Shown: one piece after another, positions 1 to 8,995 of the stretch
How the letters are laid out: every line of letters begins with the position of its first letter
Numbering within the stretch: position 1 is the first letter of the stretch
NCBI GenBank assembly: GCA_000697335.1
Contig: JNEM01014607.1
Location: forward strand, 1-12,760
Source of the DNA: Conidiobolus incongruus B7586
Taxonomy: Eukaryota > Entomophthoromycota > Entomophthoromycetes > Entomophthorales > Conidiobolaceae
DNA: 12,760 nt
Reading direction: 5' to 3'
The notes under the pieces: generated by a model
Told to the model about the DNA's origin: nothing
Database searches by the model: none
Seen by the model: the letters and a program-made list of their open reading frames with translations, nothing else
Program-made: the position numbers and the translations under genes

Positions 1-108
1 CTATATTAATTAATTATAACTAACTATATTTGATTATATTATATTAGTTATTGGTTAATATATCAAAACCTAAAATTTAACCAAGGTGAGTTATAAATTT
101 ATAGGTTT
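1..108 (+). repeat. Left terminal inverted repeat of copy A (inner part)
   Basis: Only the inner half of the left terminal repeat is in the window. It ends with the inner direct-repeat motif at about 81-108 (core GTGAGTTATAAATTT). That motif recurs inverted at 1250-1275, and in copy B at 8953-8978 and 10117-10144. Confidence 0.85.
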
Positions 109-216
109 AAAAGTTAAAATGGTATAAATAATATAACCTATATATATCTTTTTTTCTTTTGTTGTATTATATATATTATAAAATTATTAAGCTAATATTT
201 TAAAATTAATATTATA

Positions 217-1232
217 ATACCTAAATCTCTCTCTAAAAAAATTCACTTATATATTAATTAACTTTATAATAAAAATAAATCAACTTATAAAATTACTAAA
301 ATTATTAGTGCTAGCTAATCTATTATAGTTAGGGTTATTAAAAACAATATTAAAAAACACTTAAACCAAAACTTAAGTGTGTTAAAATTATAGATAAGTA
401 TGATAAAAAATATATTTGTAGATTAGTTAGTATAGGTAAGTATAATATTACTATAGAAGTACAACAAGAATTATAAAACTATATAAGAATATTAGTTAGT
501 ATTGATATTATTATATGTGTTTTATATTAGGATAGATACTATTCACACTTTAAAAAAAATGCCCTTAACTAAAAAAGTCTTATTATAAAGTTAAGTAGGA
601 GTTTAAATGTTAACACTAAAGTTGAATTAAAATTAACTAGAGTAAAGTTATTTAATTTAATGAAACAAAAATATATTTTAATAAATCTAATAAAAAAGCT
701 AGATGTTTCAAAAAAGATAAAAAACTACTTTATGACTATTATGTTATTATAACCCAAAAATGCAATAGTGGGTTAATTATAGTTTAGGGATATATATTAT
801 CTTTAGGTATAAGATATTTTTATAAGGTTGATAGGGGAATTAATATTAAAATATACTAAAGTATTTTAAATAATGAATTGAAATAAACTATTAAGTAGTA
901 TAGATTAAAAAAATCAAATATTATTTTCTAACAAGATAATACACCTTGTTATATTATAAATTCTATTATTAAACAGCTTAAAAATAACAAAATAATTATT
1001 ATGAAATAGCTTCTTTAATTATTTAATTTTAACCTAATTAAATATCTTTGGAATTAACTAAAAAAATTAATTAAAGCTTTCCCCCCCAGCAAAAAATTTA
1101 AATTAACTTTAAAAGTATATTTAAGAAACTTAGAATAATATTAGTTTTATTTAATATAAGAAGCTAGTTGACTTTATACCCCACAAACTTAAAAAAGTTA
1201 GAAAAACAAAAAGCAAATATATTAAATATTAA
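217..1232 (+). pseudogene. Decayed Tc1-like transposase (copy A)
   Basis: The frame runs from an ATA in place of ATG at 217, aligned to an ATG in copy B, to a TAA at 1230-1232, about 338 codons, the usual Tc1 transposase length. The catalytic triad region is still readable. A W-S-D-E-T equivalent lies at 653-667, with the Asp codon now AAT at 659-661. Q-D-N-T-P-C-Y lies at 932-952, with Asp GAT at 935-937. An N-P-I-E-H-L-W equivalent starts near 1031, with the Glu codon now AAA at 1040-1042. The second Asp and the Glu position are separated by 34 codons, which is the Tc1 DD34E signature. A V-W-G-C-M equivalent near 780-795 has TGG turned to TAG. Stops sit mainly where Gln or Trp is expected, and a one-base deletion relative to copy B lies near 340-360. 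The frame is non-functional. Confidence 0.88.
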
Positions 1233-1249
1233 TTTCTCTATCAATACTA

Positions 1250-1462
1250 AAACCTATAAATTTATAACTCATCTTAAATATACTTTTAATATTAATATAT
1301 CAATTAATAATTAATGAAATTTAACTATATATATTATATTATAAATAAAAAATATATATTAATTATATAGTTTAATATAGGTTTATTTAAATTAGAATTG
1401 ATTAAGATATTAATAAAAATATATATATTTTTAATTTTATGACTCACTTTTGTGGGCTAGTG
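1250..1462 (+). repeat. Right terminal inverted repeat of copy A, with two direct-repeat motifs
   Basis: This 213-base terminal repeat has an inner motif at 1250-1275 and an outer motif at 1433-1462. Read inward from the element end, the outer core is GTGAGTCATAAAATT and the inner core is GTGAGTTATAAATTT. Two copies of one motif about 170 bases apart within each long terminal repeat is the IR/DR arrangement known from Sleeping Beauty-type Tc1 elements, where both motifs are transposase binding sites. The repeat is followed by a TA at 1463-1464. Confidence 0.85.
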
Positions 1463-1464
1463 TA

Positions 1465-2000
1465 TATATATAAGATTCACTTTAAATATAATATTTATTT
1501 TTAATTTTATATCTTTAATAATAATATAATCTTTGAATAAAAAATTGAAATTTGAATGATTGAATTTAATTTTCAAAACTATAATAATATGTATTAATAT
1601 AAATATCATCAATATATTTTAGTTATTAATTTATGCTTAAAGAATATTAATATTTAATTAATTTAATATAAACTTGAAATTATAGAATCATTGTAAAGAG
1701 ATTATCTAAAAATAATTTTAACATTTCAATATATTTAAAAATAATATTATGTTGAAAATAATTATCAATATTAGTTATTTTATCAAACCAATAAAATTAA
1801 TATTATAATTTTTCGAATATATCCTATATATTAAAAGATCAGATTAACTTATTTTATATAATATTTCTATGCATTTAGATTTAGAATCCTTTTAACAAAT
1901 CTGATGTATTCATCATAGAGATTTTGATATGAAATTACCTTGTAATCCTTGTTAAAATTATTATCAATTATTCTAAAGATTTTTCCATAATTTTTTATTT
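1465..2000. other. AT-rich spacer, nothing recognised
   Basis: This is more than 80% A+T by eye, with stops in all frames. I see no gene, RNA or element end between the transposon boundary and the coding-like stretch that begins near 2001. Confidence 0.6.
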
Positions 2001-2420
2001 TTGTTGAGGTTTATTAATATATCAATGTGCAAAGTATTAATTGGAAAGCATAATAATTATAAAAATATTTGGGATATAATAATTACAAAATTAATAACAA
2101 AAAAAGCCGAGAAGAAAATTATTAAATATGGTAAAAAGAAGATAAATCCGATCAAAATTAATCACTATTATGTTGAATTAAAATAAAGTATTGAGTAGAG
2201 TAATTTTTGAAAATTGGGGTAAAGTAATTACGTGAATGGCAGAATACATCGATTAGTTCAACACATTCAAATATTAATAGTGATATAAACCTCAAGTGGA
2301 AAAATATTGTAACGATAAGGTATTAATTGAATTATGATTTTCTTTTAGTGGAAACTACAATACAATGTTTAGTATAATTTCGATCATTACAATGAATTTA
2401 TTTATTGGAATGTAATTTTT
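2001..2420 (+). other. Possible gene remnant or chance ORF, unidentified
   Basis: An ATG-started frame of 61 codons (2001-2186) encodes a Lys/Ile/Asn-rich peptide. Beyond its stop the same frame keeps a coding-like texture to about 2420, with conspicuous residues such as N-Y-V-N-G-R-I-H-R near 2230-2255 interrupted by several TAA/TAG/TGA codons. The stretch is slightly richer in G and C than its flanks. I do not recognise the protein. It could be an old gene or transposon fragment eroded by the same C-to-T process seen in the Tc1 copies, or chance open frame in lysine/isoleucine-biased AT-rich DNA. No signal peptide or domain is visible. Confidence 0.25.
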
Positions 2421-2429
2421 AATCAAAAT

Positions 2430-2924
2430 ATTAATTAGATAATTAATCAAATTTAGAAAAAAAATAAATATTATTTCATACTGAATATCAAGGGTTGTTT
2501 GTTACCACTAAAATAGTATAGAGCAATAAAAATACGTAAAAAATTAATAAATCATCAGATTAATAAATTGATCTGATGTATATCAATATACTCTCAAATT
2601 TATGATAATTTGAAAATATAAACTTTTTAATTTATTGAGAATATTAGAGTTTGAATACTTGAAAATGAAATATAGATATATTTTCTAGTAAGGAACATAT
2701 TTCATGTATATTTTTATAGTATATATTCTATTATATCTATATTATAATTTAAATTTATAATACATGCAAATATCCCTCTTTTAAATATAGATTGATATTC
2801 CATTGATGAAAGATAAGTTAAATCTTTAAACTGCCTATTGAATAAATGTTAATTTAATAGTATCTGAAAAACGAGTATAGTGTTAATATTTACAAACAAT
2901 GTCAATATTAATATGATAAAAAAA
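2430..2924. other. AT-rich spacer downstream of the secreted-protein gene
   Basis: No gene is visible on either strand. The only feature noted is the small hairpin at 2553-2578. Confidence 0.55.
2553..2578. repeat. 8-base perfect inverted repeat (hairpin)
   Basis: CATCAGAT at 2553-2560 and ATCTGATG at 2571-2578 form a perfect stem with a 10-base loop. ATCTGATGTAT, the right arm plus three bases, also occurs at 1899-1909. No function is assigned, and chance is possible. Confidence 0.4.
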
Positions 2925-2930
2925 TTTATT
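2925..2930 (-). terminator. Possible polyadenylation hexamer for the secreted-protein gene
   Basis: AATAAA on the minus strand lies 11 bases beyond the TAA of the 2942-3682 gene. The position suits a compact 3' end, but this hexamer is common by chance at such base composition. Confidence 0.25.
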
Positions 2931-2941
2931 AAATTCATAAT

Positions 2942-3682
2942 TTAATAATATTCTTCATCTTGTTCTTGAGGTTTACTAGATTCTTTATGTTCTTGGAAAT
3001 CATCAGAATTATCAGATTGCTGAAAACTATCAGAATCTTCCTCCTTAGTTTTATCAGATTCTTCATCATTTTCAAAATATTCTGTGGCATTTGATAAATT
3101 GTAATTATCAGAATCTTGGTCTTCCTCAGTTTTAATATTTTGAACACGATCATTTTTGACTTTTTCTTTCTCTTTAGCTACTTTGGATACATGAATGGGC
3201 TGAGCAAGGCGGACAGTATTATAATTCTCAGTAATATCAGAAGCAATTTTAGGACCGGAACTTTGAAGTGATTCTTGCTGTGGTTGAGTTGTAAAATCAT
3301 TTTTAATACCATTACTCAGTGTGCTTGTAATATCAAAGATATCTTTAGCAGAATCTGTTATATCATCCAAAAAGTCCACGGCGACACCTGAAACAAAGTC
3401 CTTCCCAATGGCTCCTAAAGTCTCCTTCCCAGCCTTCCCAAGAGCTTTAGTACCACGTTTTAAGACTTTACCAATCGTGGAAAATACACCACCAAAATTA
3501 TCTTCATGTCCTTCGCTCTGTGGGTCGGGGATTAAGCTTTCATTAACCTTCTTGCATTCTGGAAACAATATAGTGATGGTATTAACGTCTAAACCCAAGG
3601 ATGGGAGCTCACTGCAATCTTTGGCTGGAAAAGGCTTGGAAGCATAGAAGCTAAAAAGATATAAAGTTGTATAAATCTTCAT
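2942..3682 (-). CDS. Predicted secreted protein, acidic C-terminus, unknown family (246 aa)
   Basis: This is an uninterrupted 246-residue frame whose base composition is clearly richer in G+C than its flanks, which argues for a real, selected gene. Residues 1-20 look like a signal peptide: Lys2, a hydrophobic aromatic core at 3-14, and a likely cleavage site after Ala20 in the run PFPAKD. The mature N-terminus has two cysteines, Cys23 and Cys43, framing L-G-L-D (29-32) and ending in P-E-C. Residues 62-130 are rich in Gly, Lys and small hydrophobics with regular spacing, and look like amphipathic helices. Residues 167-176 are Lys/Glu-rich. Residues 186-244 are strongly acidic and low-complexity, with many Asp, Glu, Ser and Gln. 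Sequons at Asn47, Asn195 and Asn198 could be glycosylated. There is no transmembrane segment after the signal. I do not recognise the family. A broken relative lies at 6719-7583. Secretion is a well-supported guess; any effector or surface role is inference. Confidence 0.85.
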   Translation of the reverse strand: MKIYTTLYLFSFYASKPFPAKDCSELPSLGLDVNTITILFPECKKVNESLIPDPQSEGHEDNFGGVFSTIGKVLKRGTKALGKAGKETLGAIGKDFVSGVAVDFLDDITDSAKDIFDITSTLSNGIKNDFTTQPQQESLQSSGPKIASDITENYNTVRLAQPIHVSKVAKEKEKVKNDRVQNIKTEEDQDSDNYNLSNATEYFENDEESDKTKEEDSDSFQQSDNSDDFQEHKESSKPQEQDEEYY

Positions 3683-3728
3683 TGTAATTAATTGTATTTA
3701 TTTTTCTATTCAAAATACGGTATTTATA
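3683..3728 (-). promoter_or_regulatory. Core promoter of the secreted-protein gene
   Basis: On the minus strand a TATAAATA box lies at 3721-3728, about 39 bases before the ATG. A TATTTTGAATA element lies at 3707-3717, its TGAATA ending 24 bases before the ATG. The start context is ACAATG. The same TATA box, the same TGAATA spacing and the same start context occur upstream of the broken relative at 6719-7583. Confidence 0.55.
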
Positions 3729-4169
3729 TTTATTCAACGAAAATTAAAATGCTAAATATCTATCACAATTGATATCAACTCCTTAGTTTCAACACAATAT
3801 TTAGAAACAAATATCACATATTCATTAATATTCACATATATTTGATTCATTTAATCTTCAAATTATGAGAAATATTGGAGTTTTTAATTAACTATATTTT
3901 ATTTAAACAAATTTTAAATCCGTAGTGTTCTGAATTTGGTAATTTTCTACTAATTTGGCGTAATTTAGTTCCAGTTTAATAATTTTTAACTAAATTTATT
4001 TTCAATAAAGTTGAAAGATAAAAAATTTCTTTATAGATAAAGTAAATTAATTCTTGAATATTATATCTTAATAACGGACTATTTATAATTTACTTAATAT
4101 TTTATATTTTGACGATTATTATATAATCTAATTATTCTCAAAATTATTATTCATTATTTTATTATTTAA

Positions 4170-4252
4170 TTATTAGTGAATATCACGACTATTAGAAATT
4201 ATAAAATATATAAGTACAGAATATAATATTTTTTTCACTTATTCACTAATAA
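4170..4252. repeat. 13-base perfect inverted repeat around a 57-base core
   Basis: TTATTAGTGAATA at 4170-4182 is matched by its exact reverse complement at 4240-4252. The arrangement resembles the ends of a very small non-autonomous element or a long-loop hairpin, but no clear target duplication flanks it. Confidence 0.35.
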
Positions 4253-6568
4253 GTTTACAATATAGTTTTTAACAGAGATTTTAATAATGGTTTGATTAGT
4301 TATTCAGATTCAAAATGATAAAATTCAATTATAATCTTGTAATCTAGTTTATAGTAATATTATTTTGAAAATTATATTTCAAAATGATAATTTATGTTTT
4401 TTTATATTCAAATATCTTTCTAGGAGAAACTAAAACTAGAGTATTGTATTTTGTTTATATTATTCAGAATACAAAATATTCTATATATTTATCAATCGAT
4501 ATTTTTATATGTATTAAGCTGTTTAAATACAGAGTAAGCTAGTTTGTAATATAAATTTTATTAATTAAATAATAATTCAAAATTACCATTTGCTATTTTA
4601 ATTTATGATTCAAAAAATAATTTTCAATTCTATTTTATAAATTAAGGCAAATAGATTAAAATATTTACCAATATATTATTTATAATAAGAAAAACTAAAA
4701 TATAAAATGAACATATTATATACTTTACTGAAAAATTAATAACAACATTATATAAAATTTTTATATATTTAGCTTAGTTATTAAGGTTAAAATATTTCAA
4801 CATATTTAATTCAAAATTTTGTTTAAATTATAATTTCTAAGAACATCTCTCTTAGAATTATTAAAGATATTTTATAACTGGAAAATTTAGAAAAATTTTA
4901 ATCAATATGAATATTAGAACTGGCTATATAAATATAATTGAATATATATTCAATATTATAATACTGTATATAACAGTACAAAACTATAAATACCCATAAA
5001 ATATAAATTTTCATAACTTTAGTGGCTTTTCACTTAAAATTTTACGTTATTCTTTATTATAAAACTATATTTATTATATTAATTATTAGAATATTCCAAT
5101 TATTATGGCTTTGGGTTTTGGGCTTATTTTCCTAAAATGATCTCTTTGATTAAATTTTATTATAATAATTAATATTAACTATAACGTAATTACTAGTTTC
5201 GAAATAAAAGATTTTATTTAAATTAATAAAACCACAAATATATAGGTGATTTTAAAAAAATATTGAAATTGATAAATTCATAGTTTAAAATATTGGATAA
5301 AATAATATAAAGTCATAAATAATTATATAGTGATTAAGTCTATAAATAATTGAACAACATTACATACATTACATTGCTATTCAGTTTAATATTAATTTTT
5401 ATTTACAATGTTTAAATTATAATATTGATTAATCAAACCAAGTCAATTATCGTATAGCCTAGTTTTTTCACCTTATAATTCCAAAAATTATAATAATTTA
5501 AATATTAATCTCAAATTTACATATTTGATTTTGCAATTTTTTATAGTATGCATTTAATTTGTATCTTTTTATAATTTATATATATTTATTGATATACAAG
5601 TATAAAAATATATAAAAATATCGTCTAATAAAAAGTCTTTATAGCTTGAACCACTTTTATTATTAAATTTAAGACAATTTAAATTTATTCAATTTATTAT
5701 TTATATGTTAGTAGAACTTAGCAAATTCATTAGATACACTTAAAATTAGAGAATTGTGTTAAAAAAACAAGAGACCAAGTTGACCAAACTAAAATTTAAT
5801 AGTGGAATATTATAAAAATAATATTTATTAAAATTTTAACTATGAGAAAAGTGACCAATTTAAATTATATTTGAAATATGATGTTTTTGAATTAATTTGA
5901 ATTAATATTTTCAAAATTGCATAATCAAAATTAATATGATAAGAGGATTAATTATTAATTAAGTCAATTTATTATAAAATGTGAATTATAGCTTTTTTAT
6001 ACATAAAATTCAGTTAATATGCTGAAGTTATTATTGCTAATTAGTTTTATCATACCTTTTAAAAATAAAAACTGAAATATTTAATCAATTTAAAGTTATT
6101 ATATAATCAAATTAATATAAAGATAAAATATATGTATTAGGTATTTCAAGTTATAAAAATTGATCAATTTCAAAATTTGGAACTATTTCTCTATCCTTTG
6201 TTTGACAATAGACATTAAATTAAATAATCACTAAAAATATGTCTTATATTCCATAATGCTAGATTTTGGCTCATAGTTTAATTCATTTGAATAATTTAAT
6301 TAGGATTATAATTATGATCCCAATATAAAAAGTATATATTGATATTAACTATAATCTTAGAAATCAATAAGAATAATATATCTCCAATAAATGTGTTTTT
6401 GATTAAAGGATGGTATAAAATTGAGAAATCAAATAAACATTAATAAAATATTTACCAGTAATAAATTAAATTTACAAAAGTCGTATGGACCAGAATGATA
6501 TATATATGTTCATTAAAAAAAATTTACAATTTAATATTTATTTCTAAGATTAAGGTAAATAAATATCA

Positions 6569-6596
6569 TTCATTGTATTAAAATTCTTACAATGCA
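6569..6596. repeat. Hairpin downstream of the broken secreted-protein gene
   Basis: CATTGTA at 6571-6577 and TACAATG at 6588-6594 form a perfect 7-base stem with a 10-base loop. Two further outer pairs form after one mismatch. It lies about 125 bases past the 3' end of the pseudogene. It could be a 3'-end RNA structure or chance. Confidence 0.3.
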
Positions 6597-6718
6597 TATC
6601 ATCATTAATACTTTTTATATGATTTAGGTAACAAAAATTTTACTTATCTTTTGAATTATATAAGAAATTATTAGGATTTATTTGTTATAAAATATTAAAT
6701 AAATTATTGTACTGAATA

Positions 6719-7583
6719 TTAATCTTGATTTTCAGGGCCGAGATTGTCATTGCTATCATCATTGTGTGATACATATGAATCATCATCACCTCCTTTCTTG
6801 CTTGATGATGGTAAGAATCTTGTACATTTGGATCATCATTGGTATCATTAGTATCGTCAGCATCTATCTCAATCTTTGATTATTAAAAAATGTTCAATGT
6901 TTTGGTTGTTATCTAATTGGCCAGTGGTTTTAGATTCCTCGTCGCTATTAAATACTTGGGTATTGACAGAATAAATATATTTCTCATGTTTAATACTCTC
7001 ATCAGTAGTATTTATAGCTTGTGTAGAGATATTTGGCGCCGACATTTGAAGCACTTTTCATAATCGGCATTAGTTTGATTATGTTTCATTTGACTGAGCG
7101 TTGATTTCATAACACCTTGGATCTGGAGAATAGGCATACCCAAACGTTTCATGGTCTCGGTAGTAGCAGCTAAAGCAACTGGGTCATTATATAACTTTTC
7201 CATTTCTTTCCTATAAGCACTCTTGGTTTTACTAGCGTCACCAGATTTATCACTAGCATCACCGCTTGTATTATTAGAGTTACAAGAATTATCAGTTATC
7301 TCAATACCAGTCTGAGCTATTTTAGGAGCGTCCTTAACCACTTCTTTAGTAACAGGCCTAGTAAGTTGAACTATTCCCATAAAAATGCAGCAAATGGGCT
7401 GAAACCATCTCCATTAACGTTGGGATGGATTTGCAAGAAGATTTAGCATTCTGGATGTTGCGCAATTTTTGTTTTGTAAGCATCCAATTCCAAACCCTTT
7501 AATTCCTGGTTACATTTATCTTTTCCATATAGTGGCATAACTGAGGTACTTGAGAGAAATAAAATTCCCAGCATGACAATCAT
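6719..7583 (-). pseudogene. Broken relative of the secreted-protein gene
   Basis: On the minus strand an ATG at 7583 opens 46 codons with a signal-peptide-like start: a hydrophobic core at residues 2-17 and a G-K-D cleavage region near 20-22. Then follow C...EL...LELD...PEC with cysteines at 24 and 46, which matches the intact gene's C...EL...LGLD...PEC. A stop follows directly. Coding texture continues in changing frames. A 122-codon frame (7012-7380) contains a Lys-rich start, a Ser/Asp/Gly-rich run and a helix-like region. Another frame spans 6869-7054. An acidic Asp/Asn/Ser-rich tail ends at a TAA at 6719-6721, recalling the intact gene's acidic tail. I count about four or five interruptions. 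Unlike the transposons, the region keeps its G+C and CAA codons, so inactivation looks fairly recent and due to small indels rather than C-to-T erosion. Short introns are an alternative reading, but no convincing set of splice sites was seen. Confidence 0.65.
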
Positions 7584-7635
7584 TGTTTGAAAATGATTTG
7601 ATAATTGTATTCAACCAATATTCCTCATATTTATA
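7584..7635 (-). promoter_or_regulatory. Core promoter of the broken relative, matching the intact gene's
   Basis: On the minus strand a TATAAATA box lies at 7628-7635, about 45 bases before the ATG. A TATTGGTTGAATA element lies at 7608-7620, its TGAATA again 24 bases before the ATG, and the start context is ACAATG. About 13 of the 24 bases between TGAATA and ATG match the intact gene without gaps. Confidence 0.5.
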
Positions 7636-7873
7636 TTAAATAAATCAATATATAAAATACTCATTAAAATTTTATTAACTATTAAAATAATATTATTTCA
7701 TTTGCATTTCTAATTTTTTACACCCATTCACTTATTTTCACAGATACATGTTGAAATACAATAATGAAATTTTTTTCTTAATTTATTAGGTTATTCAATG
7801 ATCCCACTCAGGTTCTAATAAAATAACTCTGAGAACCTTTATTATCTGAATAATTTTTGTAAGCTGTTAAAAT

Positions 7874-7877
<4 letters not shown>

Positions 7878-7909
<32 letters not shown>
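7878..7909. repeat. (TA)16 microsatellite
   Basis: This is an uninterrupted TA dinucleotide run of 32 bases, expected to be polymorphic in length. Confidence 0.95.
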
Positions 7910-7912
<3 letters not shown>

Positions 7913-8561
7913 AATATTTGAGTTAAATAAATAATCTCTTTTTAAATTTAATCTGATGCTTTTGATCCATTTAATCTTAAATAAAACACTCCTTATATTG
8001 ATTTATAGATTCTGAATATTATCGTTATTTGTGATAGGAAATAATCTTGACTATCACTCAAAAAACTCTAATTATCACCTTGATACAAAGAGTCATATAA
8101 GAAGTACCTCATTTTATAAACTGGTTAAATTTATTATTTTCTCCTATAAAGCATTTATATTCATAAATATTTATAATTAAAACTAATATAAGATTATTAC
8201 AAACAAACTAATAAACATTTCCTTTTATCTTTATTTTTAAAAATATCTAATTTTTAAGTTTTTCCTATAACACTCATAAAAGTATTGAGTTGTGACAAGT
8301 ATGAGATATTTATTTTATTTGTAAAACTTGATTTGTAATAAGTTACTTTCACTTAACTTAGTGAACCCTATTAATTTCCCTTAACTTTGTGGTAATCTAT
8401 TATTTATCACTGGTGATTCCCAATTTAAGCTTTAAAAGTCTATTTCCTCTTATATTTGAGATTATCATTTGTATAACTTAGCTTTAGCTTATTTAGATTA
8501 AGTACTCTATATTTTATTTGTATTCACAGATTTTAATCAAAATTCATATATTTTAAAAATC

Positions 8562-8598
8562 ATTATTATTATTATTATTACTATTACTATTATTATTA
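8562..8598. repeat. Imperfect (ATT)n microsatellite
   Basis: This is a trinucleotide ATT run of about 37 bases, interrupted by two ACT units near 8579-8587. Confidence 0.9.
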
Positions 8599-8765
8599 TA
8601 TAAAATAAAAGATTGGTTATTATTTTGTTTATTGTAATTTTTTAATCATTTAATTATTAATATTTTATATATATTTTTAAGGTATTTTGATGAAAAATTG
8701 ATATCAAAAACTTGATTATTTTTATATTAATTCCTTTGAATATATTTCAAAAATATAATCACTTA

Positions 8766-8978
8766 TACTAGCTTGCAAAAATAAGTCATAAAATTAAAAA
8801 TATATATATTTCTATTAATATCTTAATCAATTCTGATTTAAATGAACTTATATTAAACTATGTAATTGATATATATTCTTTATTTATAATATAATATATA
8901 TAATTAAATTTAATTAGTTATTAATTGAGATATTAACACTAAAAGTATATTTAAGGTAAGTTATAAATGTGTGGGTTT
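8766..8978 (-). repeat. Left-coordinate terminal inverted repeat of copy B
   Basis: The outer motif at 8781-8795 reads ATAAGTCATAAAATT. The inner motif lies at 8953-8978 with core GTAAGTTATAAATG. The two motifs are about 170 bases apart, as in the other terminal repeats of this family. Confidence 0.88.
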
Positions 8979-8995
8979 TAGTATTGATAGAAAAA

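Larger units (their letters stand above)
1..1462 (+). mobile_element. Tc1-like DD34E transposon, copy A (left end outside window)
   Basis: This is a decayed cut-and-paste DNA transposon of the Tc1/mariner superfamily. Its right end is the tip CACTAGC (reverse complement GCTAGTG at 1456-1462), followed by a TA at 1463-1464, the target dinucleotide expected for Tc1. It aligns base for base with copy B at 8766-10329 in the opposite orientation. Position 1 here matches position 10224 there, so about 105 bases of the left end lie outside the window. The inside holds a degraded transposase reading frame with recognisable Tc1 motifs. Copies A and B differ by roughly 12% over a stretch of about 205 bases that I compared by eye, and all differences seen there are transitions. 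The element cannot be autonomous, because its transposase is riddled with stops and carries at least one small deletion relative to copy B. Confidence 0.93.
3730..6718. other. Three-kilobase AT-rich desert
   Basis: There is no open frame worth reporting on either strand and no tRNA, rRNA or transposon end that I can recognise. Short palindromes occur, for example at 4937-4954 and 4962-4978, along with a longer inverted pair at 4170-4252, but at this base composition several are expected by chance. A slightly G-richer patch near 5105-5145 shows no further structure. This may be old transposon DNA eroded beyond recognition. Confidence 0.5.
7640..8763. other. AT-rich spacer with microsatellites
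   Basis: No gene is recognised. Besides the two microsatellites listed separately, an imperfect 24-base direct repeat starts with CTTAACTT at about 8354 and again at about 8381 (CTTAACTTAGTG and CTTAACTTTGTG). The part at 8030-8480 is a little less AT-rich than the rest but has stops in all frames. Confidence 0.5.

Noticed and set aside
217-1232. Reading TAA/TAG as glutamine (a ciliate-type code), which would give F-Q-Q-D-N-T-P-C-Y in the transposase
   Set aside because: TAA/TAG also replace expected Trp codons, and the intact genes use CAA/CAG for Gln and end cleanly at TAA/TGA. C-to-T erosion explains both classes of stop with the standard code.
2935-3153. Minus-strand 72-codon frame overlapping the gene's 3' end
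   Set aside because: It is a Lys/Ile-rich frame-shifted shadow of the acidic tail (GAA/GAT-rich codons read out of frame).
3321-3647. Plus-strand open frame of 108 codons inside the secreted-protein gene
   Set aside because: It is exactly antisense to the signal-bearing 246-residue frame, whose amino-acid layout and paralogue are far better supported.
3768-3777. TTGATATCAA palindrome (also at 8698-8707) as a shared operator
   Set aside because: At this base composition 10-base palindromes are common, and the second copy lies in a transposon flank with no gene.
5100-5150. TTTGGGTTTTGGGC resembling a telomeric repeat
   Set aside because: It is a single degenerate occurrence with no tandem array.
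6719-7583. Intron-split live gene instead of a pseudogene
   Set aside because: The changes of frame and the stop just after P-E-C are not bounded by convincing GT...AG pairs of reasonable length. It is kept as an alternative in the entry, since only transcripts could settle it.
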